DNA from: CAZBRS01 sp964494475
Lineage (GTDB): Bacteria > Myxococcota_A > UBA9042 > CAZBRS01
NCBI GenBank assembly: GCA_964494475.1
Contig: CAZBRS010000023.1
Location: 1-64,000, forward strand
Direction: 5' to 3'
DNA length: 64,000 bases
The notes beneath the pieces are model-generated. The model was not told the DNA's origin and made no database searches. It saw nothing but the letters and a program-made list of their open reading frames with translations. This document shows, piece by piece, positions 57,401-64,000 of this stretch; positions within the stretch are counted from its first letter, which is position 1; each line of letters opens with the position of its first letter. The translations under genes and the position numbers were made by a program.

Positions 57401-60400
57401 CCGACGCGGTATGTGACGACGGCCTGTGGTGCAACGGCGTCGAGTTCTGCCACCCCGACACGGGCTGCGTCGACGGCCAACCGCCCACGCTCGACGACAA
57501 CATCCCCTGCACCGACGACCTCTGCGACGAGTACAACGACGAGGTCTACCACCTGGCGAACGTGGCGTACTGCAACGACGACAACCCCTGCACCACTGAC
57601 GTCTGCGACGCCGACTGCTCCGACGGCGCCTGCGGCTGCCGGCACCTCGACAACACCGACGCCTGCGACGACGGCATCTACTGCACGACCAACGATCAGT
57701 GCGGCGCGGGCGAGTGCAAGGGCGTGCCCACCAACGCCAAGCCGGGGTGCTCGTGCAACGTCACGGCCGACTGCCAGAGCATCTTCAACGACAACCGCTG
57801 CGCGGGCGCCTACATCTGCAACGTGGGCCTGCACACCTGCGTCATCGACCCCGCCACCGAGGTCGACTGCAGCACCATCCCCGGCTACGTGAACGACCCC
57901 TGCGCCAAGCACCTGTGCGACCCGCAAGACGGCGAGTGCAAGATGGCGTTCATCCCCGACGGCGTGCTCTGCGAGGACGGCGACCTCTGCACGCAAAACG
58001 ACGTGTGCAACGGCTCGGGCCAGTGCCTGGGCGTGCAGCACATCTGCGACGACGCCTACTGGTGCAACGGCGTCGAGGCCTGCGATCCGCTGAGCGGCGA
58101 GTGCGTGCCCGAGAGCATCCCGATCATCGACGACGGGGTCCCGTGCACCATCGACGTGTGCGACAACGACGCGGAGCAGATTCATCACTTCCCCGACGAC
58201 ACCTCCTGCGACAACGGCCTCTTCTGCGACGGCGTCGAGATCTGCAACCCCGTGCTCGGCTGCCAGGACGGCCCCAACCCGAACTGCGAAGACTACAACC
58301 CCTGCACGGTCAACAAGTGCGACGAGCTCGTCCAGGCCTGCGACTTCCACGACCACGTGCAGCACTGCTCGTGGCCCTGTGACGGCGACCACACCTACGA
58401 CGCCGGCGACGACGACTGCGGCTACGACGACGCGTGCGTCGGCGGCGCGGGCGCCACGGCCGGCTCGTGCCAGCCCATCTGCGGGGCGTCGTGCTACGTG
58501 GCCCGCGCCATCCCGCCGAACGACCCCGAGCTGGCCCAGACCATCCCCGACAACGACGAGGTCTCCTGCGTCGAACGCACGCTCACCCTCGCCCTGCCGC
58601 CCAACCTGCGGTTCGTCGAGCGCGTCGAGGCGCGCGTGCAGGTCTCGCACACCTCCATCGTCGACCTGCGCGTCTCGCTCACCGACCCCGACGGCTACAC
58701 GGTCAAGATGTGGGAGAACGCCGGCGGCTCGCGCGACGACTTCGCCAACACCTTCGAGCAGAGCTGGGCCGACACCTACCGGCCCATGTGCGCCTTCCGC
58801 GGCGACGTGCCGAGCGGCGACTGGCTCCTGCGGGTCTGCGACGTGCTGCCCCAGAGCCAGGGCACCCTCGACGACTGGACGCTCTACGTGAAGGGCTCCG
58901 AGACCGACACCAACCTGGGCGATCGTTGCGACAACGCGCTGGCCATGAACCCCGAGGCCGGCACGGTCATCGGGCCGAACGAGTGGAACCAGACGCTGTC
59001 GGGCAGCACCGCGTGCGCCCAGGAAGACCACGTGGCCTCGTGCGGTGGCGGCGGCAAGGACCGCGTGTACCGCTTCCACGTGAGCGACCACAAGTTGCTG
59101 AACGCCACGGTCAACACGGGCGGCCGCAACTGGGTGGTGTACGTGAAGGGCGCCAACCCGAGCGCCACCGACTGCACCGACACCACGCTCGGCTGCGGCG
59201 CGGCGCCTTCGGGCGGCGCGGCCAGCATCGTCGACCTCAAGCTGTCGCCCGGCGACTACTACTTCTTCATCGACTCCAACGGCGACTACGGCGACTACGC
59301 CGTCGACGTCACGTTCAAGACGCTGCTCCAGAACGGCGGCACGTGCGATCACCTGAACGACTGCATCAGCCCCCACTGCGTCGACGGCACGTGCTGCAAC
59401 GTGGCCTGCGACGGGCTGTGCGAGGCCTGCGACGGCCTCGAGACGGCCAACGGCGCCTCCGACCGAGGCACCTGCACCTACATCGCCGACGGCCGCGACC
59501 CCGAAGAAGAGTGCATCGGCGACGACGAGATCTGCGGCTGGACGTGCTACTACAATCCGGGCACGGGCGCCGGCGGCGACTGCAAGAAGCCCGGCACCGA
59601 CACCCCGCACGTCAAGTGGGAGGGCGCCGCCATCACGTTCGGCGGCATCTGCCAGCGCTGCGACGGCAACGGCGACTGGGAGTACCTCCCCCACGGCACC
59701 GACCCGTTCCTGCAGTGCCCGAACCGTGCCTGCGACGGGGCGCGCCTCTTCTACGAGCAGCGCTGCTCGAACGACGAGGTCACGTTCCCCGATCGCATCG
59801 GCACCTGCGACTGCTTCGACGAGAAGTACGGCGTGTTCGGCTGCGAGGCCGACGTGCCTCAGGTCGCCGACGACTGGTGCCCCGACGGCTACGTGTGCGA
59901 CCCCACCGACGGGCCCGACGACGACTCGCGACCCGACGACTGCCGCACGGCCTGCACGATTCAGGGCCACTGCCAGTACGACGGGCCGCCCGACGGCTGG
60001 TACTGCGAAGAGCGCGTATCGGAGCCCGGCTTCCACGAGTGCAAGGAGCGCAAGGATCTCGGCCTCACGTGCCACGACCCCGTACCGGGGGTGTACGAGT
60101 ACGGCGAGTGCCTGCTGAACGGCGCCGATCCGTTCCCGTGCGTCGACGGCGTGTGCTGCAACTCGACGTGCACGGCGCTCTGCATGCGCTGCGACGGCGT
60201 CGACACGCTGAACGCCAGCGCCGACATGGGTACGTGCACGTTCGCCGCCGACGGCAAGGACCCCGACGTCGAGTGCCGCACCGACGACACCACCAACTGC
60301 GGCATCGGCTGGTGCGACGGCGGCGGCACGTGCGACTGGTGGGACCCCGACACCGTGTGCGTGGGCCAGGTCGACAACTTCTCGCACGACCAGTCGTGCG

Positions 60401-60930
60401 GCCGCGACAACAACGGCGACGACATCGGACCCTCGCCCTTCTGTCAGGCCGACGGAACGGGCTGCGAGACCGCGCCCGACTGGGTGCTCTTCCCCGCCGA
60501 CACCTGCAGCGGAAACGGTTACTGCCTCGACGCCGGCGGCATCCCGCAGACGTGGCACAACTGCCCCAGCGGCCTGATGTGCAACGACGAGCAAACCGAC
60601 TGCAAGACGAACTGCGTGACGGACCTCGACTGCTCGAGGCCCTTCCCCACCGATTGCGATGGCGACGGCGGCGTGAACTACTACTGCCGCGACGCGCTTT
60701 GCAACCCGTCGGTCTGCAAGAACTGGATGGATCCGACGACCAACGGCAGCCAGGCCACGCCGTCGGCATCCTTCGGCAACGTCCACCATTCGTTGGGCGG
60801 CACCCCCCAGGGGGCCGGTGCTTGCTCGGGAGCGAACTGCTCGATGTTGCCGGGCGCGGCGACGAAGTCCGATCTGGGCTTCTACCCGCAGACCCGGGCC
60901 ATCGAGACGCCGCTCCAGTACCGGAATTGA
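51442..60930 (+). CDS. Giant Cys-rich surface protein with CTDC-like repeats and three P-domain-like modules
   Basis: A 3162-residue exported protein; the signal ends VFLGC, a plausible though imperfect lipobox. Residues about 200-945 hold some sixteen Cys modules, most opening with a CC pair and continuing as in CNDSNACTIDSCDF or CEDGNPCTADWCVYGICRH, reminiscent of the Dictyostelium CTDC repeat. Next come a MAM/jelly-roll-like domain (about 947-1120), a cadherin/Ig-like domain (about 1123-1223) and an unrecognised alpha/beta region (about 1225-1480). Three proprotein-convertase P-domain-like modules follow (about 1555-1687, 1810-1947, 2350-2483; e.g. LRVTHDYIGEVEITLQHG, IAGDWYLSIQDRQLGNTGTL), separated by further Cys modules. 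A PPC-like domain (about 2500-2630) and a final Cys-rich stretch end it. No protease domain is seen. Likely an adhesin or matrix protein. Confidence 0.87.
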   Translation: MNLPRFLFGLLLASTPVFLGCQESPKELASHSDSGLPTEVASFALDDGLPAVSIVSPEPYTYYKTSDTPGNAAYNPDHPLVDVTVQFSVAHWAYPAATKGVAFILDKWDQSHPELAIVQTSPVNPIVLADIPPGQHTIVACLVLKSDTGDPTPNENWYYLDADPNLVGVQRSCGSVVIKVAIVDCWPTIYNPATAKYICDPAHPGACCIDTNPCSVDNCQWVTSGGLNQYECRFGPVAGQCCQSDYECGDPQRCYLYDNPDTSLDNDLVNKCYECDYMSATADDACDDLDKCTVDSCGQSFFCEHAPIVGAQGEPCCMDTADCNDDDPCTIDQCENKVAGQGFCKFYSYLTLSDADITGYGYDPSSFEGCCSVGKELEYCTDHLIVIDNQLQLDACWNVACISNQCRYGKDPNPLCCNTGAECDDCADFDPGTGECVKANVCTIDLCVENECRFQWDPFHPSDEDCCQHTIDCDDDLPNTIDWCSNYLCYHETDPLYCDPGADPPAECPAPPNPCITYTCNDASNHCDGTGVPGCCLDNDDCDDSDYCSTDVCDPLLHTCSHEVIELIGGKKCCNISTDCYDGKVCTTEACVSHQCRYGAVAVNPTECASGKCCNSNADLNGNSSADDCEVANSCTPFTCANHCCVPKTNLPPGQCITALDCEDGDPYTWNVCTGCTCALNPPTVCDEAHPTCNDSNACTIDSCDFNEKRCKYVAKPNCCVQQADCVPATPDPCTNYQCIKSLNICQNSYVPDCCTSDDDTKCNDFNGCTDDFCVNGKCRHNAFDANCCISAADCNDSKECTRDECIDNQCQHSLLASTPSGALCCETDGACTDTMPCTQDTCINNKCENLPVQGCCYPDGQDHPMCEDGNPCTADWCVYGICRHLGPGEAPASAHIPDTCCIPGCIPGDEDCCEPDDNVCTLEECAPNGLCVSTAIEPCRLQLPYCQSFNQGTWPPEFLGWKREDTLGAPANFNWEDSGKGPLGLDFHMRFSGLKFPLDEFNAYLLSPAFESHDASGKLLTDVTVQWETFLDLNSPETTNLAVSILPNGAIANGTVRWSQSTTSDLEASVESVHHHATYLGDYFKVAFNVNALHEVAGANVYGGAAHINAWDLDSVCICAGQAPEWINLETTYGMFLQDSEHFPLRATDPDSSGTSNPLSFEALGAPDFVTIVNGGWDWQTSRWVADMVVSPVDEAALGQHTFTLRISDGCLFTDREVTVWVFLRGGYLVWSPEGVSPLHAQRIVDAIAGQPDQTTAKRQWQVLEDLSAYPDLSVADGIFGCLGIKGAAYEIVEERDPVEEALDGELKELRDRKEALVSELAIYLEGGGRLYLEGGETWYDDVPTALHDYMRVEATSGGVTRLDGPVAGEGFLRALTPYGYDQLPYNPTSPDNFWNNFLDRIKVKEHTRGRVFLQNTGTTEFPTTVGYCDHVDCPDGSDDYRTIASSIPFGGLLNGPSTRVDLMGRYLYFFEHGYPTCATAADCDDGQQCTTDNCAGSPKRCSNTEQLNCEYCLDDLDCDQSFPTLDYACHTSLTCKPLPGYIRHSSGGQDPFDEFIPGLGWQSPIATSVITLGGAGAEAWEARNVAQVAAKLRVTHDYIGEVEITLQHGSQTVTAKLADLTQFGGTYYFTTSEAWGRPAAAGSMDQFKNAAIEGAWTLTVRDTKPANTRDGKLIEWWLFVAPDDVDCSANPSLCEDGNACTVDQCLGGFCKNSLLLCQDIDPLTGLPNLCTSDACDPSAGCTFSQKICDDGNDCSIDLCKTDTGECYQDWPTECYNPCTRHADCGNLQYCNEGHCEIVPGLVYESPVTGSAAIIDNGAPQVYPLNIPDGTDKDSLDRAVEDRAIHKLRVKVRVTHEDVTDLEIKLVRGTTEYVLLPENAGSGGPHWVFASNDAASFDVPATNLDDAPGGQIGQAIAGDWYLSIQDRQLGNTGTLDGWVLFMVQRHCATNADCNDDSLCTADLCLANTSGDPKEQLNIPLVCSNSTDAVCDDGLWCNGVEFCHPDTGCVDGQPPTLDDNIPCTDDLCDEYNDEVYHLANVAYCNDDNPCTTDVCDADCSDGACGCRHLDNTDACDDGIYCTTNDQCGAGECKGVPTNAKPGCSCNVTADCQSIFNDNRCAGAYICNVGLHTCVIDPATEVDCSTIPGYVNDPCAKHLCDPQDGECKMAFIPDGVLCEDGDLCTQNDVCNGSGQCLGVQHICDDAYWCNGVEACDPLSGECVPESIPIIDDGVPCTIDVCDNDAEQIHHFPDDTSCDNGLFCDGVEICNPVLGCQDGPNPNCEDYNPCTVNKCDELVQACDFHDHVQHCSWPCDGDHTYDAGDDDCGYDDACVGGAGATAGSCQPICGASCYVARAIPPNDPELAQTIPDNDEVSCVERTLTLALPPNLRFVERVEARVQVSHTSIVDLRVSLTDPDGYTVKMWENAGGSRDDFANTFEQSWADTYRPMCAFRGDVPSGDWLLRVCDVLPQSQGTLDDWTLYVKGSETDTNLGDRCDNALAMNPEAGTVIGPNEWNQTLSGSTACAQEDHVASCGGGGKDRVYRFHVSDHKLLNATVNTGGRNWVVYVKGANPSATDCTDTTLGCGAAPSGGAASIVDLKLSPGDYYFFIDSNGDYGDYAVDVTFKTLLQNGGTCDHLNDCISPHCVDGTCCNVACDGLCEACDGLETANGASDRGTCTYIADGRDPEEECIGDDEICGWTCYYNPGTGAGGDCKKPGTDTPHVKWEGAAITFGGICQRCDGNGDWEYLPHGTDPFLQCPNRACDGARLFYEQRCSNDEVTFPDRIGTCDCFDEKYGVFGCEADVPQVADDWCPDGYVCDPTDGPDDDSRPDDCRTACTIQGHCQYDGPPDGWYCEERVSEPGFHECKERKDLGLTCHDPVPGVYEYGECLLNGADPFPCVDGVCCNSTCTALCMRCDGVDTLNASADMGTCTFAADGKDPDVECRTDDTTNCGIGWCDGGGTCDWWDPDTVCVGQVDNFSHDQSCGRDNNGDDIGPSPFCQADGTGCETAPDWVLFPADTCSGNGYCLDAGGIPQTWHNCPSGLMCNDEQTDCKTNCVTDLDCSRPFPTDCDGDGGVNYYCRDALCNPSVCKNWMDPTTNGSQATPSASFGNVHHSLGGTPQGAGACSGANCSMLPGAATKSDLGFYPQTRAIETPLQYRN

Positions 60931-61006
60931 GGAGGGTGCCATGAACACGCGGTCTGGATCCCGGAACTGGGAGAACGATATGGGCAATATTCGCAGGGAG
61001 GTCGGC

Positions 61007-64000
61007 ATGAGTGGGTCCCTGTCCAAGGCCTTGATCATGGGCGTGATGCTCGTGGTCGTGCTGGTCGGCGCAAAGGCGACGCGCGCCGATGGGGTGCCGC
61101 AGTTCCTGAACGTTCAGGGGGTCCTCTACGACAACGAGGGCAACCCCGTGAACGACAACTACGACCTCACGGTCAGCCTGTATCGCACGTCCACGGGAGG
61201 CCCGGTGAACCTGGTCTTCCAGTCGACGTTCGCCGACGAGGTGGTCGAGAACGGCATCTTCCACGTCACGCTGTCGATCCCGACGGCCAGCGGGAACCCG
61301 TTCGTCCTCTACCCCGAGCTGTGGTTGGGCATCGCGGTCGACGGCGACGACGAGATGACGCCGCGCCAGCGCCTGACCTCGGTGGGCTACGCCATGCAGG
61401 CGCGGCACGCCGACGAGGCCTCGAAGGCGCGCGACGTCTTCTGCGACGGCGACGGCGACCCGTTGACCAACGACCCCGTGCCCTGCGTCGCCCGCGGCGA
61501 GCTCGAGCAGACCTACGCCCTGGCCGACGGCGACCAGGAGGCCTTGTCCGCGATCTCGCTGTCGACGAAGTGCGACGGGTGCGTGGGCTCCCAGCACCTC
61601 GCGAACGGCACCATCGCCACGGTCGACCTCGGCGACGGCTCCGTCACGACGGCCAAGGTCGCCAACGGCACCCTCCTCAGCGAAGACATCGGCGACCAGC
61701 AGGTGCTCTCGGTCGACATCGCCAACGGCACGATCCTCAGCGAAGACATCGGCACGGGCGAGGTCAAGACCCTGAACATCCTGAACGGCACCATCCTCAC
61801 CGAAGACCTGGCCAACCTGGCCGTCGCCAACGCCAAGCTGGGCGCCGACGCCGTGACGACCGACAAGATCCAGAACGGCCAGGTCATGACGGTCGATCTG
61901 GCCGACAGCGCGGTCATCAACGAGAAGTTGGCCGACGCCGCCGTCATGAATCGCAACTTCGGCGAGATCATCCACCAGAACCACCTGCCCATCGCCGGCG
62001 AGCTCGTCGACCAGCGCGGCACCGTCATCGTGGGCGACTACCTGTCGGTAAGCCCCGCCGGCGTGGTCGCCGTCAACGTCGACGCCCTGAACGTCGACAT
62101 CGACGCCGGACTCCCCGTGGGCCAGAACCTGGTGCAGTGGGAAGACATCAAGTGGAAGAACGGCGCCGACAAGACCGGCAACTGGAAGAACGACACCTGC
62201 ACCTCGGGCGCCAACACCTGCCTGGTCATCGCCACGACCGACGAGCCCCGCCACGGTGGCTTCGCCATCCGCTTCGCCGGCAACGGCGCCTGGCTCTACG
62301 CGCGCGACATGATCGAGGTCGCCCCCGACCGCGAATACTTCGGCCGCATCCGCGCCCGCAACGCGTCGTCGAGCACGACCGCCAGCTTCCTGGCCGGTGC
62401 GCGCGCGTTCGACAAGACCGGCGCCTCGCTCGGTGACCAGTGGTTCATGACCTCCGAAGACGGAAACCCCCAGCTCCACAGCCTGGGCAAGACCTTCTCG
62501 GGCTTCGTGGCCGCCGACGGCTTCCCTCCCGGAACCCGCTACATCCAGCCCATCGCCGGCATGACGGGTTCGAACGGCCAGATCGACGTCGACGCGCTCG
62601 AGATCTTCGAGCTCACCACGGCCAACGACGTCGTGTGCGCTGGCTGTGTGCAGTCGGCCGACATCGCCAACGGCTCGCTGGCCACCGACGATCTGGCCGA
62701 CGGGGCCGTCACCTCCGCCAAGATCCTCGACGGCACCATCCAGAGCGCCGACATCGGCGCCGGCGAGGTGAAGACCGTCAACCTCGGCGACGGGGCTGTG
62801 CAGACCGCCAAGCTGGCCGCCGGAGCCGTCACCAACGACAAGATTGGCGCGGGCCAGGTGACGTCGCTCAACATCCAGGACGGCGGCGTGGGCAACAACG
62901 ACCTGGGCCTCGGCGCCGTCACCTCCGTGAAGATCGGCGACGGCGAGGTCAAGACCGCCGACCTCGCGAACGGCGAGGTGACCTCCGAGAAGCTCCAGAA
63001 CGGCACCGTGACCACGGTCGACCTGGCCGCCGACGCGGTGACCGCGGCCATCCTGGCCGACAACTCCGTTGATACGGCTGCGCTGCAGAACGGTGCGGTC
63101 ACCGGCGGCAAGATCGCCATCGACGCCGTCGGGGCCAGTCACATCGGCACCGGGCAGGTCACCACCGACGAGCTGCTGAACGGCACCATCAAGGCCGAAG
63201 ACCTGAGCTCCGAGCTCGCGTGGATCAGCGGCGGCGACATCACCGTGCCGAACAACAAGAACCTGATCTTCTCGGACGACGCCACGAGCAACGACGCCGC
63301 GTGGTTCACCGAGGCGACCACCGGCGCCGACGACATCGAAGTGCGCCTGATCCTCGGCTTCGAAGAAGACGACACCGAGCGCTTCTCGATCTACCGCTAC
63401 AGCGACGGCGCGGGCACCACCAAGACCAAGGAGCACGAGTTCACCGCGGCCGGCAACGCCTACCACAAGGGCAACCTGAGCGTCGGCGGCGGCATCACGG
63501 CCGGCGGCGACATCACGACGGCCACGGGCATCGTGTCGGGCGTCCTCGAGTGCCCGGCCGGCGGGTGCATCGACACCGACGAGATCGAGAACGGCACCAT
63601 CGCCAACGACGACATCTCGACCACGGCGGGCATCGCGGCCACCAAGATCCAGGGCGAGGCGTTGACCAAGGCCACCCTGCTCGACGGCGGCACGGCCCAG
63701 GTCTCGGGCTTCTGGAACAACCTGACCGTGAAGAACAACGTGATCGACTCGTTCCACCTGAAGGACAACGCGGTCACGAACGCCAAGATGGCCGACAACG
63801 CCGTGGGCACGGCCGAGGTCCAGGACGGCAGCCTGCTGAACGCCGATCTGGCCACCGACACCATCACCAACACGCGCATCGCCAGCGGCGCGGTCACGAG
63901 CGACGAGATCCTCGACGGAACCATCGCCACGGCCGACCTCGGGGTCGACTCGGTCGACGCCGCGCAGATCAAGACGGGCGCGGTGGGCTCGGCCGAGATC
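61007..64000 (+). CDS. Secreted fibre-like protein of strict ten-residue repeats, 3' truncated by the window
   Basis: The frame stays open to the window end (998 codons from ATG 61007). I prefer this start because a signal peptide follows at once (SKALIMGVMLVVVLVGAKATRAD) and GGAGG lies five bases upstream; ATG 60941, with an equally good site, adds 22 polar residues. An N-terminal beta domain (FLNVQGVLYDNEGNPVNDNY...MTPRQRLTSVGYAMQARHAD) resembles those of other repeat-bearing surface proteins. Three arrays of exact decapeptides follow (12, 18 and at least 8 units), with consensus near DLxxGxVxTA (as in DLADGAVTSA, KILDGTIQSA). Between the first two is a globular domain that may bind sugars. 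It probably forms a beta-helical or trimeric stalk. It starts 76 bases after the giant Cys-rich gene and may be co-transcribed. Confidence 0.85.
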   Translation, partial: MSGSLSKALIMGVMLVVVLVGAKATRADGVPQFLNVQGVLYDNEGNPVNDNYDLTVSLYRTSTGGPVNLVFQSTFADEVVENGIFHVTLSIPTASGNPFVLYPELWLGIAVDGDDEMTPRQRLTSVGYAMQARHADEASKARDVFCDGDGDPLTNDPVPCVARGELEQTYALADGDQEALSAISLSTKCDGCVGSQHLANGTIATVDLGDGSVTTAKVANGTLLSEDIGDQQVLSVDIANGTILSEDIGTGEVKTLNILNGTILTEDLANLAVANAKLGADAVTTDKIQNGQVMTVDLADSAVINEKLADAAVMNRNFGEIIHQNHLPIAGELVDQRGTVIVGDYLSVSPAGVVAVNVDALNVDIDAGLPVGQNLVQWEDIKWKNGADKTGNWKNDTCTSGANTCLVIATTDEPRHGGFAIRFAGNGAWLYARDMIEVAPDREYFGRIRARNASSSTTASFLAGARAFDKTGASLGDQWFMTSEDGNPQLHSLGKTFSGFVAADGFPPGTRYIQPIAGMTGSNGQIDVDALEIFELTTANDVVCAGCVQSADIANGSLATDDLADGAVTSAKILDGTIQSADIGAGEVKTVNLGDGAVQTAKLAAGAVTNDKIGAGQVTSLNIQDGGVGNNDLGLGAVTSVKIGDGEVKTADLANGEVTSEKLQNGTVTTVDLAADAVTAAILADNSVDTAALQNGAVTGGKIAIDAVGASHIGTGQVTTDELLNGTIKAEDLSSELAWISGGDITVPNNKNLIFSDDATSNDAAWFTEATTGADDIEVRLILGFEEDDTERFSIYRYSDGAGTTKTKEHEFTAAGNAYHKGNLSVGGGITAGGDITTATGIVSGVLECPAGGCIDTDEIENGTIANDDISTTAGIAATKIQGEALTKATLLDGGTAQVSGFWNNLTVKNNVIDSFHLKDNAVTNAKMADNAVGTAEVQDGSLLNADLATDTITNTRIASGAVTSDEILDGTIATADLGVDSVDAAQIKTGAVGSAEI
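61595..61954 (+). repeat. Decapeptide-encoding repeat array 1 (12 units of 30 bp)
   Basis: Twelve consecutive units of exactly ten codons, from HLANGTIATV to KLADAAVMNR, without insertion or deletion. Units are divergent at the DNA level, so the regularity is maintained by protein structure rather than recent duplication. Confidence 0.9.
62660..63199 (+). repeat. Decapeptide-encoding repeat array 2 (18 units of 30 bp)
   Basis: Eighteen consecutive ten-codon units, from DIANGSLATD to ELLNGTIKAE, again without a length change. Position 2 is nearly always Ile or Leu, and a Gly or Asp near position 5 and Val/Ile at position 7 recur. Confidence 0.9.
63755..64000 (+). repeat. Decapeptide-encoding repeat array 3 (at least 8 units, cut by the window end)
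   Basis: Eight complete ten-codon units, from HLKDNAVTNA to QIKTGAVGSA, continue past the window edge with EI. The preceding 170 bases hold irregular, partly matching units. Confidence 0.85.

Noticed and set aside
51460..61038. A continuous minus-strand frame opposite the giant Cys-rich gene
   Set aside because: The translation is Val/Ala/Gly/Asp-rich and low in complexity with no motif. The plus strand has the signal peptide, ribosome-binding site and recognisable domains.

Overview
The window is high-GC DNA from a Gram-negative bacterium: it encodes BamA, Skp, LolCD, two TolC-type channels and several probable lipoproteins. Choice-of-anchor/VWA lipoproteins, very Cys-rich 'CTDC-like' surface proteins, PEGA/TPR proteins and a large alpha-2-macroglobulin together suggest a Myxococcota or related deltaproteobacterial lineage, probably a metagenome assembly. 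That assignment is inference from gene content; no rRNA or tRNA gene is present to confirm it. Two 100-N scaffold gaps occur, each flanked by an identical 55-bp sequence, so they look like unmerged contig overlaps rather than missing DNA.

Layout. 1-2.2 kb: the end of a Cys-containing protein and an A/T-richer Mrr restriction endonuclease gene, bracketed by inverted copies of a palindromic repeat. 2.2-8.3 kb (minus): a lone alpha-2-macroglobulin with an intact thioester. 8.4-11.0 kb: a Rieske protein coupled to rlmKL, whose frame carries a hairpin-rich in-frame insertion. 11.0-23.0 kb: a nitrogen-storage block. On the minus strand an exporter-type ABC protein, a DUF1854 protein and an MscS channel diverge from a degenerate CphA-like protein and a complete cyanophycin synthetase on the plus strand; a small HTH regulator, PII (glnB) and glutamine synthetase (glnA) follow. 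23.1 kb: a Fluc fluoride channel.

23.5-31.8 kb (minus): a five-gene unit TolC-MFP-RND-TPR/PEGA-Cys-rich lipoprotein. 31.9-38.4 kb (plus): a small membrane protein and a second TolC-MFP-RND system behind a promoter with TetR-like dyads. 38.5-40.4 kb: a VWA lipoprotein. 40.5-49.2 kb: a tightly coupled run of dipeptidase, small membrane protein, lysS, lolC/E, lolD, bamA and skp, joining lysyl-tRNA synthesis to lipoprotein sorting and outer-membrane protein assembly. 49.2-50.9 kb (minus): a GT-C glycosyltransferase-like membrane protein.

51.4-64.0 kb: a giant (3162 aa) Cys-rich surface protein with three P-domain-like modules, then a secreted protein cut off by the window end and built from strict ten-residue repeats. 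They sit together and are probably both cell-surface or extracellular-matrix components.

The best candidates for a little-described system are the cyanophycin block (synthetase plus pseudo-synthetase plus ABC exporter plus DUF1854, next to PII/GlnA) and the pair of surface proteins at the right end.
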